Notes under the pieces: generated by a model
What the model saw: only the letters and a program-made list of their open reading frames with translations
What the model was told of the DNA's origin: nothing
Database searches by the model: none
Made by a program: the position numbers and the translations under genes
Shown: piece by piece, positions 1 through 8,291 of the stretch
Layout of the letters: every line of letters begins with the position of its first letter
Position numbering within the stretch: position 1 is the first letter of the stretch
Source of the DNA: Planctomycetota bacterium
GTDB lineage: Bacteria > Planctomycetota > Planctomycetia > Gemmatales > Gemmataceae
Direction: 5' to 3'
DNA: 46,460 nucleotides
Assembly: GCA_009920765.1 (NCBI GenBank)
Contig: RFZJ01000024.1
Span: 1-46,460, forward strand

Positions 1-53
1 ATGTGGGAAGGGCCACCGGCCAACCAGACATTGACAATCGATGTATTTGCAAA

Positions 54-182
54 TCAATTTCCAATCACCATTAGAATCATGATATTATTATGGAGTGAAG
101 GCGTGTTACAGATGTGGTCAAAAAGATTGCCTAGCTTTAGATCCATTTCGTTTATGATGGCACTATAGCAAGCCCCACGCAT
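54..182 (-). pseudogene. Sulfatase gene remnant
   Basis: Read on the minus strand, this stretch gives 42 codons that align with the middle of the intact sulfatase encoded at 928-2337. The remnant starts MRGACYSAIINEMD and continues with LGNLFDHICNTPSLHNN. The intact protein has RGMYLAVLKEMD and LGKLFDHIRNTPALSDN at about residues 248-278. Over the 26 residues from the shared MD, about 16 are identical. The similarity stops where the intact protein would enter its SDNG metal-binding motif, because the remnant has a TGA stop there. Another in-frame stop (TAG) lies just upstream of its ATG. No formylglycine motif or signal peptide is present, so it cannot be a working sulfatase. It is probably a decayed partial copy or the relic of a second sulfatase gene. 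Confidence 0.75.
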
Positions 183-278
183 GCCCCCAATCTAGGTTGT
201 GTTTTCTAGTTACAGCGTTTGTCATTGTTGAACTTTATCGTAGCCCGTTTATAAGTTGCTAATTAAGGAGTTGTTATT

Positions 279-797
279 ATGATGATTCGAATATTCATCA
301 CGTTTATTTTTCTTGTTTGCTGCGTCTTTGCTGCTAATCCCACCGATAGCGAGCGACTTTCCGCTAGCTTTACTACTTGGAAGATGGTTAAAGAGTCGTG
401 CGGTGGCAACTATAGTTATAAGGTTATCCGTTCCAGTTTTACCGGCTACCAAGACGAGACGGTTGTGGTGGTGAAAGCAAATAAAGTAGCGGAGCGACGG
501 TTCGATGTAGCAGATGCCCCGAGGCCTGGTGAGCCAAGGATGCTTAAGAATAAGTGGGTAGAAACCGAAGATGGAATTGGCAAGCATGAGGGTGCTGCCG
601 AGCCAAAGACTCTGGACGAAATGTACTCCATTGCAAAGCAGATCGTTGAAGCGGAAATCCCTGCGAACCATGTTCGTAGCTTGGCTCTTGATAAACAAGG
701 ACTGCTTCAGCATTGTTTCACCCGCGATACTCGCATTGCAGATGGTGGTCCAATCAAGGGTATCACAACTATCTACTTGACACTCGGAAAGAAATAA
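279..797 (+). CDS. Small secreted protein, possibly DUF6174-like
   Basis: This gene encodes a 172-residue protein with an N-terminal hydrophobic signal peptide (about residues 1-19, ending CVFAA). A clear AAGGAG Shine-Dalgarno sequence at 265-270, 8 nt before the ATG, fixes the start. The mature part has two cysteines (in ESCGG and QHCFT), a strand-rich first half (YSYKVI, ETVVVVKANKV) and a helical TLDEMYSIAKQIVEAE segment followed by a strand. This order of a tyrosine-rich strand, a V-x-V strand, TLDE helix and final strand resembles DUF6174 secreted proteins, but the match is by eye and tentative. It stands alone, convergent with the sulfatase at 928-2337, and no function can be assigned. 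A remnant of a sulfatase lies just upstream on the other strand. Confidence 0.7.
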   Translation: MMIRIFITFIFLVCCVFAANPTDSERLSASFTTWKMVKESCGGNYSYKVIRSSFTGYQDETVVVVKANKVAERRFDVADAPRPGEPRMLKNKWVETEDGIGKHEGAAEPKTLDEMYSIAKQIVEAEIPANHVRSLALDKQGLLQHCFTRDTRIADGGPIKGITTIYLTLGKK

Positions 798-927
798 TGA
801 TGGCTTAGAGCTTAATCAGGCGTTTTGCCTAAACCTCTCATTGATTCTTGCAATTTATCGTCTCAACATTTGTGGTGGCTAAGTTATGGTTTTAAATGAT
901 GCTGGTATGAAAGGCATTGGGTTGCGT

Positions 928-2337
928 TTATCTTGTGTTTAACTTTACATGACCATTATCCGCAGGCATTGATTTGTTCCATTCGAGTAATGCCTTGGTA
1001 AGGTTATTGACCCTGTTAGGATGCTTGGCCGCAAGATTTACAGTTTCAGCACGATCTAAAGAGAGATTATAAAGTTGGGGCAGGCTGCCATCGTATTCAC
1101 AAAGCAATTTCCAGTCACCCTCACGAATGCAAAGGTCGGGCAATCGTTCTTTAGAAGGTGGCATGGTTTTTCGGTCTGGTGGCCTACGCCACATTATTGG
1201 GTTGATTCGAGAACCGTTATTTATACCAAGCAAGATAGGTGCAAGGTTTTCGCCATCAAATTTGATATTTGCGGGAACGGGAACTTTTGCAAGGTTGATT
1301 AGCGAAGGTACGAGATCAAAAGCTGCAAAAACAGAGGTTTCATTGTGCATGCCCATCTTTTCTTTTTCCATTAATCCGGGTGCCCAGACGATTAATGGCG
1401 AACGAGTGCCGCCCTCGTATAGAGTTCCTTTGGTGCCTCGAAATGGCCCTGCACTGCCTGCCCCAGGTTCAGGCCCATTGTCTGAACATATGAGGATGAT
1501 CGTGTTGTCGGACAAGGCGGGCGTGTTGCGGATGTGATCAAAAAGTTTGCCAAGCTGCCTATCCATTTCTTTCAATACTGCAAGATACATTCCCCGCTTA
1601 CCCTCTACCCATTTTTCAACAGGTGGCCAGAATGGGCTGTGGACGTCATCGGGCCAGAGGTTGATGTAAAAAGGTTTTTTGTCTTTGGAGGCTTGGTCAA
1701 TAAACGGTATGGCAGCAGACACAAAGCCGCTGGTGATTTCAGAGCGCTGCATCCAGATTACTGGTTTACCAAGCCTTTCAGCATCAGCCCAAATGCGCCC
1801 TGGTTTATTTTCGCCCGGCTTCATGGTAAGCGGAAGAATCTTTTTTCCCATGCCTTCAAAATTGGTAAGTGAATCATCAAATCCGTACTCGGAAATGGGC
1901 GGGGCATTATCTACATCTCGCTGGCCACCAAGATGCCACTTACCAAAATGCCCCGTGGAATATCCATTCTGCTGAAGGATGCGGGCAAGGGTCGGGGCTT
2001 TGGGATCAAGCCAGTTGGCAATTCCTCGCCTTTCATTATCAGCACGATTATTCAAAAAAGAGTTTATCTTCCAGCGGTATGGATATTGGCCGGTAACCAA
2101 AGCGCAACGCGAAGGAGAGCAAATAGGTGAGTTGACGTAAAACTGCGAGAAACGGATTCCTTCTTTTGCAAGCTGATCCACATTTGGAGTTTGTACTTCC
2201 TTGTTACCAAAACATGAAAAGTCGCCCCAACCCATGTCATCAATGAATATCATGATGATATTGGGGCTTGCCATAACTGTGGAAACAGGGTTGAAAAAGA
2301 CAAGCAAAAATAAAACAACATTAAGTAAAATTTTCAT
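928..2337 (-). CDS. Secreted type I (formylglycine) sulfatase
   Basis: This is a 469-residue arylsulfatase-type sulfatase that would hydrolyse sulfate esters outside the cytoplasm. Residues 1-23 form a signal peptide. The first metal aspartates are D33-D34 in FIDDMGWGD. The CSPSR motif at 73-77 carries the cysteine that is converted to formylglycine. GKWHLGG at about 132-138 and DVHSP at 231-235 supply the usual lysine and histidines, and SDNG at 285-288 completes the metal site. All the key residues are intact and the length is normal for the family. The substrate cannot be read from the sequence, but such enzymes in planctomycetes often act on sulfated polysaccharides. The gene lies downstream of the C39-like gene on the same strand (157 nt gap), and a decayed relative lies at 54-182. 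Confidence 0.93.
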   Translation of the reverse strand: MKILLNVVLFLLVFFNPVSTVMASPNIIMIFIDDMGWGDFSCFGNKEVQTPNVDQLAKEGIRFSQFYVNSPICSPSRCALVTGQYPYRWKINSFLNNRADNERRGIANWLDPKAPTLARILQQNGYSTGHFGKWHLGGQRDVDNAPPISEYGFDDSLTNFEGMGKKILPLTMKPGENKPGRIWADAERLGKPVIWMQRSEITSGFVSAAIPFIDQASKDKKPFYINLWPDDVHSPFWPPVEKWVEGKRGMYLAVLKEMDRQLGKLFDHIRNTPALSDNTIILICSDNGPEPGAGSAGPFRGTKGTLYEGGTRSPLIVWAPGLMEKEKMGMHNETSVFAAFDLVPSLINLAKVPVPANIKFDGENLAPILLGINNGSRINPIMWRRPPDRKTMPPSKERLPDLCIREGDWKLLCEYDGSLPQLYNLSLDRAETVNLAAKHPNRVNNLTKALLEWNKSMPADNGHVKLNTR

Positions 2338-2494
2338 GCTGGTAATAATCCTTGCTGCTATTTCTCATTCACCATCTGCCCCCAGCATAGGGTATTGATT
2401 GCTTATAATCAAAAGGTTCCTGTTGGATCGCATTACATAGCCTGTTGCTATAAATCGGAATGCTCAAGGCACTCTGGGATTTTCTGTTGCATGT

Positions 2495-3460
2495 TTAACT
2501 ACCTGTGGGAACGCATCGGTATATGGCCACGCTATTGGATGCTATGTTCTCGGTAAAATTCGCAATTGTGCTTCCGGCAACAAAATTCCTGACAGCGGAA
2601 TAAGCACTTGCAGTGTAATTGGCTGTGGGGACTTTTCGATAATCATTATATCTGAATAGAGAATACGACTTACCTATAGTCAGACCATTGACGCTTACAG
2701 AAGCGCTCAAGGTTGATGGAGTGGCTCCGGCAATGACATTAGGCTCTGTCCAATTGCCCAAGGTGATACTAACAGGAAGGGCCCTTAAAGAAGTATCCTG
2801 AATTCCGGTCACGGCACAGCCATAACAGATTTTGGTGGGAATGCAAAAGGGATATTTTGCACCATTGACAAGCATGGACCGGATATCGTTGAGAGTTGAT
2901 GCAGTCCGAATACAAACGTCGCTGCTGAAGCAGTCATTGAAGTAAAGCTGGTCGGTTGAAATATAAGTTGTGTAACTTGAAGAGGTGAAACCATTTGCAA
3001 GCATGATGTGATCGTAATCTGGGTCGCTCAATCCCTTGACAAAAGATGTTATAAGCACGGGATGCAGTAGTTTGAGATGTTGCTTGATCCAGCCGAAATA
3101 AGTTTGGAATTGAGGAGATGCATACCCATTGTAATTAAATTCAGTGGAGTTTAGTTTTAAAGCGCTCAAAACTCTTTGGGCGTTTACTGCCACAAGCAAT
3201 TGGCTTTGTTGATTGGTGTTTATAATGGCCCTACAAACATACTGGGAAACATAAGTTCCAAAATAAAGTGCTGCCTGTTGGACCGAGCATTCTCCACAAT
3301 AGCCATTCCTCTCATCCCATTGTCTTCTGGGGGCTATCGGCATTCTGATCGTGGTGGAAGAAGTCTGTGCATCTGCCATCCCTGCATAGTTTAAACCCAA
3401 GGTTGTAACTGCTGATGCGCTTAAAAAATTTCGACGAGCCTGCAATGCTACAATATTCAT
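2495..3460 (-). CDS. Tat-exported C39-like cysteine peptidase-like protein
   Basis: This 321-residue protein begins with a Tat-like signal (ARRNFLSASAV, residues 8-18) and a likely cleavage after ADA. After it comes WDERNGYCGECSVQQA, in which C55 of GYCGE is a candidate nucleophile. DYDHIML places H151 and YFNDCF places N175/D176 in the order expected for a papain-like or C39-like Cys-His-Asn/Asp triad. The C-terminal third (from about 230) looks like a beta domain. The fold call rests on these motifs only, and the substrate is unknown. It could also be an inactive or transglutaminase-like relative. AAAGGT sits just before the ATG, supporting the start. The gene is divergent from the sulfatase at 3724 and upstream of the sulfatase at 928-2337 on the same strand. 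Confidence 0.7.
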   Translation of the reverse strand: MNIVALQARRNFLSASAVTTLGLNYAGMADAQTSSTTIRMPIAPRRQWDERNGYCGECSVQQAALYFGTYVSQYVCRAIINTNQQSQLLVAVNAQRVLSALKLNSTEFNYNGYASPQFQTYFGWIKQHLKLLHPVLITSFVKGLSDPDYDHIMLANGFTSSSYTTYISTDQLYFNDCFSSDVCIRTASTLNDIRSMLVNGAKYPFCIPTKICYGCAVTGIQDTSLRALPVSITLGNWTEPNVIAGATPSTLSASVSVNGLTIGKSYSLFRYNDYRKVPTANYTASAYSAVRNFVAGSTIANFTENIASNSVAIYRCVPTGS

Positions 3461-3723
3461 GATTTACCTTTTTGTTTTGGATTGAAGTAGCGAGAGAAAT
3501 TACAGTTTTTACAACCTAGGTCACAAAAATGGTGGAAGCAAATAATTCGAGGAATAATTTTAAAGAATTAGCATAAAATGGTGTTTTGTATGGGCAAATA
3601 TAGTTTATAAATTAATTTCTTAATCTCATTCTTTGAAGTATATTGTACCCGTCATAAAACCTTAAAAGCTTTCAGGCAAAGTTGTATCCATCCTTTTGAT
3701 GTAATGAACCAGGTATTACAAAA
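3461..3723. promoter_or_regulatory. Divergent AT-rich intergenic region
   Basis: These 263 nt separate the minus-strand C39-like gene from the plus-strand sulfatase operon, so promoters for both directions should lie here. The region is AT-rich. A TATATT hexamer at 3639-3644 could be a -10 element for the sulfatase, but I see no convincing -35 at the right distance. No RNA gene, ORF or strong hairpin is visible. Confidence 0.4.
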
Positions 3724-5625
3724 ATGAAGAATCTTATGATGATAATTGCCTTCTTATGCTTGGCCAATCAGTCAATTTTGGCTAAAGAGGGGTTACCAAA
3801 TGTGATATTCATCATGGCGGATGATCTTGGATGGAAGGATCTTGGCTGCCAAGGAAGCACATACCACAAAACACCTAACATTGATAAGCTTGCCAGCAGG
3901 TCTGTTCGGTTTACCAATTATTATACAGCCAGTCCTCTTTGCTCACCCACCAGGTCAAGCATTATCGCAGGGTTGTATCCAGCCCGCACAGGTATTACTG
4001 CACCAGCCTGCCACCTTCCTGTGATTCAATTGGAAAAGAAACTTGCAAAGGGAAATCCCAATCAGAAAGTACTTAATGCTGAAAGCCTTACCAGACTGAA
4101 AACAGAATACACCACCCTTGCGCAGGTTTTTCAAGGTGCAGGTTATTCAACTGCACACTTTGGCAAATGGCACCTTGGTCATGGTAAGGGTTATGAACCG
4201 AAAGACCGGGGTTTTGAAGTTGATATTCCTCATACTCCCAGTGCCGCAGGACCTGCCGGGGGCTACCTTGCACCTTGGAAATTCGTGAAAGATCCCAGCA
4301 TCAAGGGGACTTGTGGCGAGCACATCGATTCCTGGATGGCGGATCAAGCTGGTAGGTTCATCATGGATAATAAGGAAAAGCCCTTCTATTTGAATTTCTG
4401 GCTTTACTCGGTTCATGGCCCGTGGAACGCCCGTGTAGAAGATATTGAATATTTCAAGAAAACAATCAATTCCGATTCTCTCCAGCGTAATCCACTTTAT
4501 GCAGCCATGATCAAGGGTATGGATGATGCTGTTGGTAGATTACTGGATTCGTTGGAGAAATCCGGAGTGTCAAATAACACCATCATTATCTTCACTTCAG
4601 ATAATGGGGGTTATGCCTATCCCCCGCGGGCTACAGACCCAAAAGGTTACGAGGAAATTCCAGCAACCAGCAATCTCCCACTAAGAAGTGGTAAAGCTTC
4701 CAACTACGAGGGAGGAACCAGGGTTCCTTGTATTGTTTGTTGGCCGGGTAAAATCAAGCCCTCTGTTAACGAAGCTATTTTCAGCAGTGTGGATTGGTTT
4801 CCAACATTGACAGCCATGGCAGGCTTGAAGCCAGCAAACCTACCCAAATTGGATGGTATGAATCAAGCCCCTGCCATTCTTGAAGGCAAGTCTGTCCGTG
4901 ATACTGCGTATGTTCATTTTCCCCATGGTGGCGGAAATCAGGAAATCGAGAAGCCGGGTTTCTGGCCCGCTACCTGGGTAAGGCATCGTGACTGGAAGCT
5001 CATTCGCTTTTATGGAAAAAACAATGATAACTCTGATTTATACGAACTTTACAATTTGAAGGATGACCAAAGCGAGACAAAAAACTTGGCTGCCTCCAAA
5101 CCTGAATTAGTGCAGGAACTAAAACAGAAGATAGATTCATTCCTTAAAGAGACTGATGCGGTGATTCCAAAAATCAATCCTGTCTGGAAAGGCTCTTCAA
5201 AGCCTTCTGCCCCGGCAGCAAACACAACATGGAACACAAGCAAGGACGCCACAATGGAAATCCAGGAAGGTCGCATGAAATTGACAAGCAAGGGGGGCGA
5301 CCCATTTGTTTTCACCCGGGATATAAAATCAGGAAACGGCCCTTTTGTTGTAAGCTTTCGCATGAAATCCAACAGTAAGGGTAACTGCCAAATTTTCTGG
5401 ATGACCGAAGAAGAAAAAACTTTTTTCCGTGATCGATCCGTTGTCATCAAGCCTGAGCATGACAATCAATGGCATGGTTATGAATTAAAATTCCCAGTGG
5501 AAAAAGCCTTGGCAGGCTTTCGTATTGATCCATCAAATGCACCAGGTGAGATTTTAATCGAGAATCTTCGAATTATAGGAAATGATGGCGCTGTTCTCGC
5601 AGAATGGTTCGCACCTTCAAAATAA
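3724..5625 (+). CDS. Secreted sulfatase with C-terminal beta-domain
   Basis: This is a 633-residue formylglycine sulfatase. Residues 1-20 are a signal peptide ending SILA. Metal aspartates D33-D34 lie in MADDLGWKD. The formylglycine motif is CSPTR at 73-77, a variant with Thr in place of the core Ser that is common in planctomycete sulfatases. GKWH at 147-150, VHG at 230-232 and SDNGG at 292-296 complete the active site. The sulfatase domain ends at about 485. The remaining ~140 residues form an extra strand-rich domain (about 500-633), possibly binding carbohydrate or packing on the catalytic domain. The gene leads a tight run with the glycosidase-like and toroid genes (46 and 43 nt gaps), suggesting one operon for a sulfated glycan. 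Confidence 0.93.
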   Translation: MKNLMMIIAFLCLANQSILAKEGLPNVIFIMADDLGWKDLGCQGSTYHKTPNIDKLASRSVRFTNYYTASPLCSPTRSSIIAGLYPARTGITAPACHLPVIQLEKKLAKGNPNQKVLNAESLTRLKTEYTTLAQVFQGAGYSTAHFGKWHLGHGKGYEPKDRGFEVDIPHTPSAAGPAGGYLAPWKFVKDPSIKGTCGEHIDSWMADQAGRFIMDNKEKPFYLNFWLYSVHGPWNARVEDIEYFKKTINSDSLQRNPLYAAMIKGMDDAVGRLLDSLEKSGVSNNTIIIFTSDNGGYAYPPRATDPKGYEEIPATSNLPLRSGKASNYEGGTRVPCIVCWPGKIKPSVNEAIFSSVDWFPTLTAMAGLKPANLPKLDGMNQAPAILEGKSVRDTAYVHFPHGGGNQEIEKPGFWPATWVRHRDWKLIRFYGKNNDNSDLYELYNLKDDQSETKNLAASKPELVQELKQKIDSFLKETDAVIPKINPVWKGSSKPSAPAANTTWNTSKDATMEIQEGRMKLTSKGGDPFVFTRDIKSGNGPFVVSFRMKSNSKGNCQIFWMTEEEKTFFRDRSVVIKPEHDNQWHGYELKFPVEKALAGFRIDPSNAPGEILIENLRIIGNDGAVLAEWFAPSK

Positions 5626-5671
5626 ACTTATGATTGATTGTAATTTTTATCGTTCTTGAAACGAGGGCATC

Positions 5672-6844
5672 ATGACCTTAAAGAACATCTCCCGCCGGGA
5701 TTGGATATTATCCCAAACTACTGGTGCAGCTATTTATTCCTTGGGGGCTTTTCCGGGTATTGCCTCCACTTTACCGAAAAACCGTAGGGTTCTTTATAAC
5801 TTCGATGGCGATTCATGCCTTTCCACAAAGGCCAACGGCAAGGGGCCTGTTGCCATTACTGTTGAGGATGTAAAACAACTGGTCAAGGAGGTTGCATATG
5901 AGGGCAGCAGGGTTGACACGATTTTGATATGCGTTAATGCCCAGGTGATGTACTATCCCACGAAAATTGGAACCATGCGGGGCACTCTTTCCACCACTGA
6001 AGAACGCAGAAAATGGCCTGCTTCTGAAAAAAGAAGATTCGAAAACCTAAAGTCATTCTTTGACAACGGGATTGATCCTTATGCAATTATTCTTGCCGAA
6101 GCCAAAAAGCTGGGCCGCGAAGCCTTGCTTACCTTCCGCATGAATGATGATCATGGTGATGATTTTCTGCGAACTCAATTTCAGGTCAATCATCCTGATT
6201 ATCGACTTGGCAACGAAAGATATCGAGGTAAGGGAGCACTGGATTTCGGTATAAATGAAGTCCGTTTACATATATTCAATTTGATTGAGGAAGCTACCAG
6301 AAGGTACGAATGTGATGGCATCGAGCTTGACTTTAATCGGTTCCCGACTTTCTTCAAGGATGGTACTACTGCCCAGCGTTGCGAAAAAATGAACACTTTG
6401 GTCGAGATGATCCGTAAGATGCTTGACAAGGTTGCGAATGAGAGAAAGCGTAAACTGGTGTTATCTGTTCGTCCACCCTCCAATTATGGTCGGGTACCAC
6501 CAACTCCAGATACAGCAAAACTTATTGGATGCGATGTGCCAACCTGGGTTGAAAGCGGCTGGGTTGATTTTGTCGCAGTATCAGAATTTTTTCAAGAACG
6601 AGGTGATCTTCCAATTGCACTTTGGAAAAAAGCCATTAGCAGAGTTCCCGTTTATGGAGGAATCGAATGCAGAAAAGCGGGAGCCCCTAAAAATCTCTCC
6701 GCTGAGCAATACCAGTCTGCAGCTTTAAAGCTCATGAGGTCTGGTGCAGATGGAATTTATTTGTTCAACTTTTTTACTTCCCGTGAAGAAGGGGCAAATT
6801 CATACGAACCACCATTTGAAGTCCTTAAAGATCTGGGAGTTTAA
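5672..6844 (+). CDS. Tat-exported TIM-barrel glycosidase-like protein
   Basis: The 390-residue product starts with a Tat-like signal (SRRDWILSQTTGAA, about residues 7-20). The rest looks like a TIM barrel related to the family-10-like glycosyl hydrolases: a long N-terminal helix-strand region, then ALLTFRMNDDHGDDF, CDGIELDFNRFP and LVLSVRPP in the order of barrel strands. The acidic residues in GIELDFNR (about 217-224) are the likely catalytic or substrate-contacting positions. This is inferred from pattern, and the polysaccharide target is unknown. A GAGGG Shine-Dalgarno lies upstream of the ATG. The position between a sulfatase and an alpha/alpha-toroid protein supports a role in breakdown of a sulfated glycan. 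Confidence 0.72.
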   Translation: MTLKNISRRDWILSQTTGAAIYSLGAFPGIASTLPKNRRVLYNFDGDSCLSTKANGKGPVAITVEDVKQLVKEVAYEGSRVDTILICVNAQVMYYPTKIGTMRGTLSTTEERRKWPASEKRRFENLKSFFDNGIDPYAIILAEAKKLGREALLTFRMNDDHGDDFLRTQFQVNHPDYRLGNERYRGKGALDFGINEVRLHIFNLIEEATRRYECDGIELDFNRFPTFFKDGTTAQRCEKMNTLVEMIRKMLDKVANERKRKLVLSVRPPSNYGRVPPTPDTAKLIGCDVPTWVESGWVDFVAVSEFFQERGDLPIALWKKAISRVPVYGGIECRKAGAPKNLSAEQYQSAALKLMRSGADGIYLFNFFTSREEGANSYEPPFEVLKDLGV

Positions 6845-6887
6845 TTAGTTTTTGTAAAAAATGACCAGATAAGATTGGAATCATTAC

Positions 6888-8099
6888 ATGTACCAACTAA
6901 CCAGGAGATATCTATTATCAACTATGGTTATAGCCTTGAAAAATTCTGATGGTTTATTCGGAAAACTTATTGCAGGAAATCAATCCGATTCTCTTTTGGA
7001 CATTCGGAGGAAGACTCTCGAGTTTATTGAATCCATGCGTATTTCCGGGGATGGATATGGTCGCTATAAATACGCTGCTGGTTGCGCCAAGCCTACGCTC
7101 TATAGTTCCACCTATGCTGCAATGACCCGGCATTTGTATCGTGATATAACACATTTGCCCATGAGGCAAAAAAATGAATGGGTTGAATATCTTCAAGCAC
7201 ATCAGGACAATGACGGACTTTTTCGTGATCCTCTGATTTTTGATCAGGGTTGGTACAAGGGTGACCCGGATTGGTGTGGTCGAAAGCATCTTTCCTGCCA
7301 TGTTGTTACAGCTTTAACCTGTCTTGGAGCTGTTGCTAAAAAACCAATGCAGTTTCTGGAACCATTTTTGAAACCAGGTGGGCTGGTTAAATGGCTTGAA
7401 TCACGTGACTGGGATAAACAACCAGATTTTGTAGGAAATGAAGTGCTTAATGTTGGCACACTTTTGCAATATGCAAGGGATTTTCAAAAAAACGAACAAT
7501 GCAAACCCGTGGTGCGTGAACTACTCGATTGGATGGCTCATCATCATATGAATGCACAAACAGGGCTTTGGGGAAAATTGAATGTCAATGAACCCAGGGA
7601 ATTATCAAGAGCCGTGATGGGAGGTTACCACTTCTGGCTTCTTTATTTTTATGACAGGATACCAATCCCCCACCCACAGCGTGCTTTGGATATGTGCTTG
7701 AAAACCCAGAATAAAATGGGAGGATTCGGGCAGGGAGTGCATGGCGGAAATCCCCTTTTAAGCAGTGCCTGTGAAGATATTGATTCCATTGACCCGATGG
7801 CAAGATTGTTGCAATTGGGGGATTATCGCAAAAAAGAAGTTCAGGATTCGCTTGCCCGCGGCTTGGCGCAAGTTCTTTCAAACCAAAATAAGGATGGCGG
7901 GTTTTGGTTTTTGAAAGACAAAGGATTTAGTTACGGGCATGAAATGTTGAGCTCAAATGAAAATCAGGGGAGTATGTTTCCTACTTGGTTTCGCACCCTT
8001 ACCATGGCTTATTTGGGTAAGGCTATTCCCAAGTCGATTGTTGGGACTTTTGATTGGCAATTCTGCAACTGTCCTGGAATTCAATTTTGGATGACTTGA
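6888..8099 (+). CDS. Alpha/alpha-toroid (prenyltransferase/squalene-cyclase-like) protein
   Basis: This 403-residue protein contains repeated glycine-aromatic motifs of the terpenoid cyclase / prenyltransferase alpha-alpha toroid fold: DNDGLFRDP (about 107-115), NKMGGFGQG (about 276-284) and NKDGGFWFL (about 335-343). The N-terminus has an RR-containing, weakly hydrophobic stretch (LTRRYLLSTMVIAL) that could be a Tat-like signal. There is no DxDD motif of type II terpene cyclases, so it is probably not a squalene-hopene cyclase. The same toroid fold is used by many polysaccharide lyases and glycosidases, and the operon with a sulfatase and a glycosidase-like protein makes a carbohydrate role more likely. 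Activity remains unassigned. Confidence 0.65.
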   Translation: MYQLTRRYLLSTMVIALKNSDGLFGKLIAGNQSDSLLDIRRKTLEFIESMRISGDGYGRYKYAAGCAKPTLYSSTYAAMTRHLYRDITHLPMRQKNEWVEYLQAHQDNDGLFRDPLIFDQGWYKGDPDWCGRKHLSCHVVTALTCLGAVAKKPMQFLEPFLKPGGLVKWLESRDWDKQPDFVGNEVLNVGTLLQYARDFQKNEQCKPVVRELLDWMAHHHMNAQTGLWGKLNVNEPRELSRAVMGGYHFWLLYFYDRIPIPHPQRALDMCLKTQNKMGGFGQGVHGGNPLLSSACEDIDSIDPMARLLQLGDYRKKEVQDSLARGLAQVLSNQNKDGGFWFLKDKGFSYGHEMLSSNENQGSMFPTWFRTLTMAYLGKAIPKSIVGTFDWQFCNCPGIQFWMT

Positions 8100-8205
8100 T
8101 CATCTTCTTTTCTTTAACATGCAATTGCTTGATGTTTATAAACCAAGATGAAGGACACTTCACGATCCGGATATTTCCAAGCTTTTTTTAAAGGCTGACT
8201 TATTT

Positions 8206-8250
8206 GGCTGGCTTCTAACCTACAATTAGAAATGGGAATGGCAGCCAGCC
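8206..8250. repeat. Imperfect inverted repeat before the efflux operon
   Basis: GGCTGGC at 8206-8212 is complementary to GCCAGCC at 8244-8250. Inside it, TTCTA (8213-8217) pairs with TAGAA (8227-8231), leaving an asymmetric bulge. It lies 41 nt upstream of the MacA-like start, without a T-tract. It could be an operator or a structured leader for the efflux genes, or chance. Confidence 0.3.
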
Positions 8251-8291
8251 TTATTCATACGTGAATAATCTGGCCGTAATCCGAGGCATTT

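Noticed and set aside
249..713. A 154-residue minus-strand frame antisense to the small secreted protein
   Set aside because: The plus-strand frame has an AAGGAG site and signal peptide; this one has neither a domain nor a good start.
818..830. AGGC-GTTTT-GCCT hairpin after the small secreted protein, considered as a terminator
   Set aside because: The stem is only 4 bp and no T-tract follows.
3724..5625. CSPTR (Thr for Ser) taken as a broken sulfatase motif
   Set aside because: C-x-P-x-R with Thr is frequent in active-type sulfatases, and all other metal and catalytic residues are intact.
6888..8099. Calling the toroid protein a squalene-hopene or terpene cyclase
   Set aside because: No DxDD motif, too short, and the neighbours are glycan-related.
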